Origin: Magicicada septendecula
Taxonomy: Eukaryota > Arthropoda > Insecta > Hemiptera > Cicadidae
NCBI GenBank assembly: GCA_034769895.1
Contig: CM068372.1
Span: forward strand, 238,476,343 to 238,540,342
Direction of reading: 5' to 3'
DNA length: 64,000 bases
Below are positions 56,823 to 64,000 of this stretch, one piece after another. The notes below the pieces were generated by a model, which saw only the letters and a program-made list of their open reading frames with translations, searched no databases and was not told where the DNA came from. Both the position numbers and the translations under genes were made by a program. The number at the start of each line of letters is the position of its first letter. Positions within the stretch are counted from its first letter, which is position 1.

Positions 56823-59800
56823 ATCATCAACATTATCACCACCACCAGTAGCGTCACAGCTTACCTATTGGTTAATGTTTTTAAACAATAACGTAAGGCA
56901 TGCCTATTTCACATCCCATGTACTCCACAGTTATGCGAAATAGTTATTTTCGTTAAGTATTTACCACCTGCAACATTTATTGTCTGTTTTACATCCTGTT
57001 AGGTTTTTTTTTTATCCTTAACTGGTGAGCAATCAACCCAACGCAGTGTATGTGAGGAATACACCAAGAAACCGTTTGTAATGTGTAACGTTATATATAA
57101 TCAACCCAATACCAACATAAAACAAACTGATTATAAACAATCCAAAGCAAAATAAACAACAAAATGGGAACATTAAAAAAGAACATAGGACGAATAGTGA
57201 TTAATGTAAGGGAATAAAAGAAATTGTTAATAACGAATAATATCTTACAGAAGAAATAAAAACACACGACTAAAGACAAGACAACGTTGACCCAAATACC
57301 CAATAGATCAGACAGTGGGAAGAAGACAGCAACACCCATAACAAGAAGAGATTTATTATGGATGATAATAGAATCAGTGCGACTAGGGGAAATAAAATGA
57401 ATTCAACTACAAGAAGAAATAAACACTGACAAGAATAAAATAAATAATGAGAATATAAATTATTGATAATGGTGGAGAAAACAGAAGTGATTTAAAAGCT
57501 GAATTTAAACCCTATGCTATGACTTGACACTGACATCAAACTATTAATAAACTAACTTTAATGACTTGACAATATAACCAGAACTCAAAGGTAAAACAAT
57601 GATGATAGGAAAATAAAGGGGAGAGTGAATATACAAATTGTAAATGTATAAATTAAGAATGTATAAAGATAACAACTAAATGATATCCAAAAGACTAGTT
57701 CAATATATAAGGTAGATATAAAGTTATAAGAGAAAACTATTAGTCAACAAGAATGTTGAGATAGTTATAAAAAAACAGATAACTATAAATAATAAAACTT
57801 AGCATTAATACATATAAAGAATTCAGTGCAATATGTAAAAAACAAAATCTAAGGTCCAACCTTTGTTGTGAATACAGGTGGGGACACATAACCTAAACTA
57901 ACCAGCAAGTTTCAAATAGAACTGCCAGAAACAATAACAGGAGTGTTCTTAAACTAGAGTGTATTATAATACAGTATAAGCAAACTAGAGACTATAAGGA
58001 GCATTCCATTAACAAAAATAATTATATAGAAGGACTGGTGTACATTAGAAATGTAAAATAACATGCTCAAGAGGTACAGCATAGTGTTGGCAACGTGAAC
58101 AATAAAAATATCACATAAAATGATATTATAAGAAAAGGGACTAATGTCATTATGATAACTGAGATGTAATCCTACTAATGTAAGGCAACTCAATAATTAT
58201 TGGCATGAATTTAATACTAATGATGTAAATTATATGTAACTTATATGTGAAACTAGACGCAGAAAGTATCAGATATTTACCAACAAATGTCAGAATACCA
58301 GAGCAGACCAAAACACTGCCAAACTTTATCAATACTATAATAAACACTATGTAAAATAGATGTATTCAAAAGACGAAGATGTAATGTAAAATAAGAAAAA
58401 AAATTTAAATCTCAAAGATACTGAAGGATAGGCTGAAAGAAAGTGTAAATAAATTAAAATAAGAGAATACTAGCTAATACTGAGGTAATAAGAAGTTGTG
58501 ATGATTAGTTCAGTATAGATAGGCCACAGCAAAGCTGATTTAGAAACCAACACTAATATAAAATGAATAAAAACAATTAGCAATGCCAGAGACCAGGTGT
58601 TTAGCCAAAAGAAATAGAATTGTTATGGATAATAATTAAGTAAATATGTAAAATAATACTGAGCAATAATAAGATATCACAGAGAACAAAAGTGAGTAAT
58701 AATAATACATTAGATGTAAGAATTATTATTATAAGAAAGGGATAAAGACATTGTAAAAAATATTGAGGTAGGCCTAAACTACCATAGACGATTTTTAACA
58801 AATTACAATATTAAACTTTAATGAGAAGGGGTAATAAGTGATAAGGAAGTAGTAATGATAAAAGTTTATCAAAATTGAACATAATAAATAAAATAAAATA
58901 GAAAATAAGATATGTAAATAGATAATAAAAAAATAGTAATAAATATATTTTGTTAATCATTATCACAATTATATGGTGTGGGTAACCATAATACTCGTGT
59001 TAAAAAGACAGAAGCAATGGGAGTAATGTAAAGATGATTGGAGTACGTATAAGCGAACAATTTGAATTATAAGGAATTAATTATTTACAATCCCGTGGGG
59101 TTACAATTGGGAACCGAATTTTGATAATCTCAAACCCAGCGAGATGACGCCAAGAACGCGTCTATTTTGCCGAATAATACCGAAAGTACACGGAAATTGG
59201 AAAAACTGACCAATTAGAGGTCATTGTTAATTATTAGGTACCAGATTTTGACACAGGTAAGATCATCAGTTCATCTCGAGGCATCGACGAGAGATCCACG
59301 CAGGTCACCGTAACCAACAATGCAGAATTGATAGTCGACAGCTGATCAAAAGTGTCCTAATTTCGAATAGCGAAGTTGAGGTTAGGTCGAATGTAAATAA
59401 AGTGAAAGTATTTTTATATCAGTGTTCTAATCCGGAGTACATACGCATAGGTAGTGAATGATTAAGAGTCATTAAATATGATTTATTAAAATAAAGAATT
59501 ATAATAGTGATACTACCAGAACAACCTCGAACGCAAGTATAAGTGACGATTACTAAATATTCAAATAGTAATAAAATTTTCAAGGACGCTATTAGCGAAA
59601 TTGATTAACGATATTATTTCAATTTAAATCCAACCAAGCTTGGAACAATACTTAAATTATTAATTCAAATAATTATTATTGAAGGAATTAAGAAACAAAG
59701 ACAATTGACTTTAGGCATTTAATGAACTCAAATGTTTTATTAAATAGTAGTAATAGTAAGAGAAGGAATTTGATAATAGGTGTAATTAACAAGTTTTAAG

Positions 59801-60929
59801 AGTAACCAGAGCTATTAAGCGAATTAAAAAAGAAAAAAAAGTGAATTAATCGTAACCAAACTTTATTTTTAGAATTAACTTGATGGACATACCGAGATAG
59901 GATGCATCAACCAATTAACGATAAACGTTAAAAACATTGGCCTATCATATACTAATTATTATGTATTGTTTTTAACGTTAAGATTGTTACAAAATATTTA
60001 ATAATGTTCAACCCTATTAGTGAGGAATATCCAAATACCTGTACATTTTGTGTTATCCAATTTAGGAAGCAGATAATGAATATTGTCACTAAATTGCATT
60101 CCTAAACGTATTGTACGGATGTTTTAATGTTGTTAAAGAGGTATTAATAATTTAAAGATGATTGATTAATGTTCCAATGAAACTAGTTTTAACCTCAAAT
60201 ATCAACAAAAATCACATGTTCACTTTTTGTGTTATTCGTTAAGAAATTTTAATAATGTTATTACTCTCCTACTACTAAATAATGAGAGTAGTACATTGCT
60301 TTAGTTTTGTTTGTATCTTGCAGTCTCCAAGAACCTACTTTATTTATTAAATAATTCAACAAAATTCTTAGCGTCCAAGGTGGCGAACAGTTTGAGTCAG
60401 ACTTGTAAAGCTGAGATATGATAATTGTAAAGAGTCTATCAGTAAACTTGAATTAAAGGAAAGTTAAATAAAATTATTGTAATTTAACCATAATTCAAAA
60501 ATGAATTCGAAGAATAAAAATCATTTATACTCCATCCAAGAGTTTTGACTTATTGTTTCATTAGACTAAGACGTTACAGCGTAGGTGGACAGCATCAACG
60601 GTTGGCAGCAGTGGTGTTGGTAACAAGTGGGTTTAAATAATTTTAAACTTTCTGACCATCAATACCAATCAACTTTGCTAGTAGAACACCACTACAAGTA
60701 AGTAACTATATAACCGATCACTTATATTTTCAGTGAGAAGGCACATAAATAGGTTCGTCCTAGCAACGAGAGAACGTAGAAAATCTAATACGAACTCAGT
60801 GAACCCGAACATGACATAAAATAATTATTTCTTTTAATCACTTACCAAACCAACGATCCCAAGCTTAAAGATTTTAAAAATATTTAAAAGCATTAAAAAT
60901 AATAAAACTTTAAACAGAGGCATACTCGT
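56823..60929. other. long unassigned A-rich stretch
   Basis: From about 57100 to 59000 the plus strand has far more A than T with few open frames, similar to 14931-16450. From about 59090 composition becomes more even; GGGGTTACAATTGGGAACCG near 59098 and GACGTTACAGCGTAGGTGG near 60570 look like retroelement LTR-end/leader junctions. AAACGTTAAAAACA-type and TTTAACGTTAAG strings near 59925-59980 form an inverted pair. No gene is supported. Confidence 0.4.
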
Positions 60930-61095
60930 TTTATTAAAGATTGGCACCGCAACTTGGGGCTTAAATCAGGAAAGGATACTCAATTTATTAAAGATTGACG
61001 CAACCAACGTGTGGCTTATAACCCGTACGAAACTGGTTTATTATAAATTGACGCAACCAACGTGTGGCTTATACACACGAGTTACAAAACTCGTT
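60930..61095 (+). repeat. triple tandem repeat resembling a tRNA-Lys primer site
   Basis: Three units of about 55-60 bases, each with '(TTTATTA..) ATTG(G/A)C..C.AAC.TG(G/T)GGCTTA'. The first unit contains TTGGCACCGCAACTTGGGGC, the other two TTGACGCAACCAACGTGTGG followed by CTTATA. The first is close to TGGCGCCCAACGTGGGGC, the primer site complementary to a lysine tRNA. Repetition of a primer site in tandem is unusual. Confidence 0.6.
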
Positions 61096-61104
61096 TTATT
61101 ATAA

Positions 61105-61320
61105 ATGGAGTACGAAAAAATGCGATCCGCAAAGATCCAGCACAGTAGGGAAAACAAAGAGACAGTCGTGAAGAAGGAGGAAGACAACACTAGAGAAACG
61201 ACGTTGACAAATAACAGAAATCGGTGTCGGGTACACAGAAGGGTAGCTCGAGAGAACTTTCTTCGTCTCCCAAAACAAAAATTGAAAAAAAGTTTCAACA
61301 AAATTTTTAAACAAGTTTAA
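61105..61320 (+). CDS. small basic frame after the primer-like repeats
   Basis: 71 codons, beginning MEYEKMRSAKIQHSRENKET and ending with a Lys-rich stretch. Charged and predicted helical. No family is recognised. Its position directly after primer-site-like repeats would suit a short retroelement gag or leader peptide, but there is no direct support. Confidence 0.2.
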   Translation: MEYEKMRSAKIQHSRENKETVVKKEEDNTRETTLTNNRNRCRVHRRVARENFLRLPKQKLKKSFNKIFKQV

Positions 61321-62005
61321 AAACTATTAGGGAAAATTAGTTAATTTTTTTTCTGGCAAGCTCAATTTTATGCTACACATACCTGAAAAGAGCCCTTTAA
61401 GAACATCTACAAACCGCATTAAAAATATTTTGAAGATGTACTTCGAAAAAATAAATATTCTGTTCTTTCTATATCTGCAATATGAACAAGTTTTTAATTA
61501 TTAAACGTTACATTAAAAAAAGAATTGAACAAAATTCATCTCTGCATGTACCACCGCAGTATGTCAATAAAAGTTCCTCAAAATTCCGACTCCTTCGGTA
61601 AAATCAAAGAAACAGAAGTGAATAAGAAATAAGGGGAGACCTAAACTGACCTTCGAAGATGTCATACTTAAAAGAAATAATTATGTGGTTCCAGGAGAAT
61701 ACAAGAGATATTTGCTGTGTCCGAGTAAACAAAATAAATTCCTCTCATTAAGTACAGTGACCACGATTTGATCGAGGTTACCTGCTGCAGGAGTAAGTTC
61801 TGCACTCGTTACACTTTATTGGATACGGAATGCATTGTTGTGAACCGCACGCAATGAATCACTTTTCAATGACGAAATCGAGTGCGTGCGTGCGAGAAGG
61901 GCACTGTTGAACTGTGACCGCCTGGGGTGGGGTGACCACATCTTACTTTCTGTCTGTCACAGTTGTCTTTTCAGCGATAATGTTAGTCAGTCACTCGCGG
62001 GCAGT
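61321..62005. other. upstream region of the putative host gene
   Basis: AT-rich until about 61770, then more even in composition up to the exon. TCAGTCACT near 61988 could serve as an arthropod initiator, 10-20 bases before the ATG, and GTGCGTGCGTGCG lies at about 61881. No TATA box is evident at a good distance. Confidence 0.35.
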
Positions 62006-62075
62006 ATGACATCGACGCTGGTTGCAGCTGTATCCGTCGCGATCCTCGCTTTCCTCGGCTTCGCCGTATACCCAG
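62006..62075 (+). CDS. first coding exon of a host gene, signal peptide
   Basis: ATG at 62006 in the context GGCAGTATGAC, followed by 23 codons and one base, ending CCCAG|GTACGT, a strong splice donor. The encoded start MTSTLVAAVSVAILAFLGFA is a textbook signal peptide: a short polar start, a long Ala/Val/Leu/Phe core, then VYPG. The codons are GC-rich (CTGGTTGCAGCTG, TCCGTCGCGATCCTCGC), unlike the AT-rich surroundings. The exon would encode the secretion signal of a secreted or membrane protein, with the rest beyond the intron and outside the window. The length and phase are normal for insect secreted-peptide genes. The protein family cannot be named from this exon alone. The frame continues without a stop to 62173 if unspliced, so splicing is an inference. 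Confidence 0.5.
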
Positions 62076-64000
62076 GTACGTTTGAGTGCGCTCCTGCGCG
62101 CGCGCGTGTGTGTAGTACAAACATGCAACAGACTGTCTGTATGCAACCTGCTGTACTGACATACTCAACATATTAGTGTGTATATGTCCGTAATTGTAAT
62201 AAATTTATGTACATTCATACGTACAGTCTCTGTCTCTGTCTGTCTGCCTTCACACACACACACACACACACATGAACGTACAAGAATAACTAATTGTCGA
62301 GCAAGCATTAATTTACCTTCTCAAGATACTGTATTGCACTAGGTACGTAAGGATGATTATACTATATACACTCCCAGTCTGAAAGTCTCTGTCTTCTCCC
62401 CTTCTCCACATCTCTTTAACGTAATTTTAAGTAAAATTCATATTTAAAGTTAGTCTTAAAAATGTTTTAACCTCAAAAGCATCAGTGGATTAGAAGCTAT
62501 AATTTCAACATTTGTAAGTTAAAATAGTTGAAGTTAATTAACCCAATACATTTAGCCCTGTAATTCCCTCCTTCTTGAGTGCGCGCGCGTGTGTGATTGT
62601 ATTTATTACATACTCGTATATAATTTTATTTATATATGTTTTCAACACGCAGTAACTAACGTTTGTACTTACATATTTACATTTCGTTAGAACATTATCT
62701 AATATTAACATAGCTTTTTTTATGTTCATAATAATAATAATAAAAAAAAGCATTCTGTATAGAGTTTGTCCTTCTATACGTGTATTTTAAAAATAAATTT
62801 ACTAACACTGTTTAACAAAAGCATATATTCTTTTGATGGTATTAGTCCTACATCAGTAGTTCAAACTATCATAATCTGAAATCTGTTTTAAAAAGTTATT
62901 ATTTGCAGACTGAATTATTTCACGAAACTGTTCGTCTGTTAAAAAAAAAAAAAAGTATATTCATTTAAGATTCATTTCATTAAATGTATTATTTTATTTA
63001 ACAAAAATAATTAATATTTACAATTTTAACAATGTTAGTTTTGGTATTTATTATTTAATCAATGCACGTTTGTGTTTACATATTTCTAAAATTGTTCAGT
63101 GGTTTATTTTCTGGCTTAATAAACTTATAGCTTATAAATTAAACACACACACACAGAAGACAGTATGAAACACACACATATGAAACTATAGGCATTACTG
63201 TGGATGGATAATACTCATTAGTGCCAATTTTATCTTTCATTCTGTAAATACCATGTCAGAAACACCTGGACGCGGACACGCGCACTTGTACTCCGTCCAC
63301 GACGGTCCAACACTTAATTCAGTTGTAAAACTTACTTATTGACACAGACAGAAGGAGGCTGTTATTATTACTCACCGTTTCTTCACTGGTATTTTTTACA
63401 GCCGTATATGTGTATATTTTATGTATATTTATATGTATATATATGTGTGTGTGTGTGTTTATGTATGTATAATGTGTAAATACTGCGTAAATACGTAAAT
63501 ATTAAAAAATAAATGTTCATTTTTTTTTTTAATTTGTTCTATTCGTATTAAATTTGTCAGCCTATTCCATATAAATTTCTTGTAATACGTTCAACAGGCA
63601 TATTATGGAATATATTCCTGTCCATACAACGGGGTCTCTGATGCAAGAATATTATCTCGTGTATTTGTTAAATACATTCCACAATGAAGTGACGAGTAAA
63701 TTTTTTCAGGGTTGGGGGGGGGAGGATCAATAGAATCGAGTCCCCCAAGACTCTGTAAGGATCGTTTTCTCCTTACGGTCTCGGACGAAAATATTATCAT
63801 GGTTACAAAGCGTAATACAATATATTTGTGTATTTTGGAACATATTCTACAAACTCCTATAGCCTACAATCTTTAAAATAACTTCCTTAAAAGAAACCTA
63901 TGTTTGCACAGTTACGAGCTTCAACTAATCGACAATCCGCAATCGTATTACTGAAATCGTGTTCACTTTGAACCTATTTTCCTGCTTTATAAATCATTAA
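62076..64000. other. presumed first intron and unassigned DNA
   Basis: AT-rich, with microsatellites at 62251-62272 and around 63440-63460, a GCGCGCGCGTGTGTG string near 62580, and a run of nine G at about 63714-63722. I found no second exon and no acceptor followed by a convincing open frame. Confidence 0.4.
62251..62272. repeat. (CA)n microsatellite
   Basis: 11 CA units after a CTGT-rich run. Confidence 0.96.

Noticed and set aside
63700-63725. G-quadruplex signal at the nine-G run
   Set aside because: Only one long G run with one short neighbour is present, not four spaced runs.

Overview
The window reads as nuclear DNA of an arthropod, most likely an insect with a large, repeat-rich genome. 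It is AT-rich, carries long dinucleotide microsatellites (one AC run of about 147 units), and almost every recognisable coding stretch is a transposable-element remnant of a type common in insects: BEL/Pao and Ty3/Gypsy LTR elements, R1-like and other non-LTR elements, hAT, mariner and pogo/Tigger DNA transposons, and tRNA-derived SINEs. No bacterial or organellar gene organisation is present. The order of insect is not determined.

Layout. 1-8 kb: a large microsatellite, two copies of a dispersed repeat family with a conserved end (about 1.4-1.67 and 7.3-7.97 kb), a 5'-truncated LINE with an RNase H domain (2.05-2.73 kb) and a possible isolated saposin-like exon (4.78-5.0 kb). 8.09-11.52 kb: a hAT element with a perfect 8-bp target duplication, a truncated ZMYM/TTF-type transposase and a foldback structure with arms of about 417 bp. 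11.6-22.8 kb: a nested stack. An old short hAT-like element holds a BEL/Pao retrotransposon (12533-22693, 415-bp LTRs, ACGGG duplication). Its gag is split by another hAT (13957-17842, perfect 8-bp duplication), which itself holds a dead mariner fragment. The BEL pol frame is still open for 1030 codons but has lost reverse transcriptase and RNase H.

23.7-41 kb: a third dispersed-family copy; a pogo/Tigger-like element (27.5-30.8 kb) split by a deleted Ty3/Gypsy element (27744-30072, minus strand); a fourth dispersed-family copy and a LINE tail (33.3-34.7 kb); a second LINE tail; a 121-bp tandem duplication beside a solo LTR (38197-38655); and a related LTR-like block ending at 41112. 41-50 kb: a SINE, a MITE and a 32-bp minisatellite in otherwise unassigned DNA. 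50-54.5 kb: a more GC-rich block with a 403-codon, very acidic, unrecognised minus-strand frame. 54.6-61.3 kb: a Gypsy-type gag start fused by insertion to an R1-like LINE, a long A-rich stretch, and a triple tandem repeat resembling a tRNA-Lys primer-binding site. 62.0 kb: the best candidate for a host gene, a first exon encoding a signal peptide and ending in a consensus splice donor.

The genes do not form a pathway. The window is mainly a record of successive insertions, and its value lies in the order and structure of those events plus two or three weakly supported host exons.
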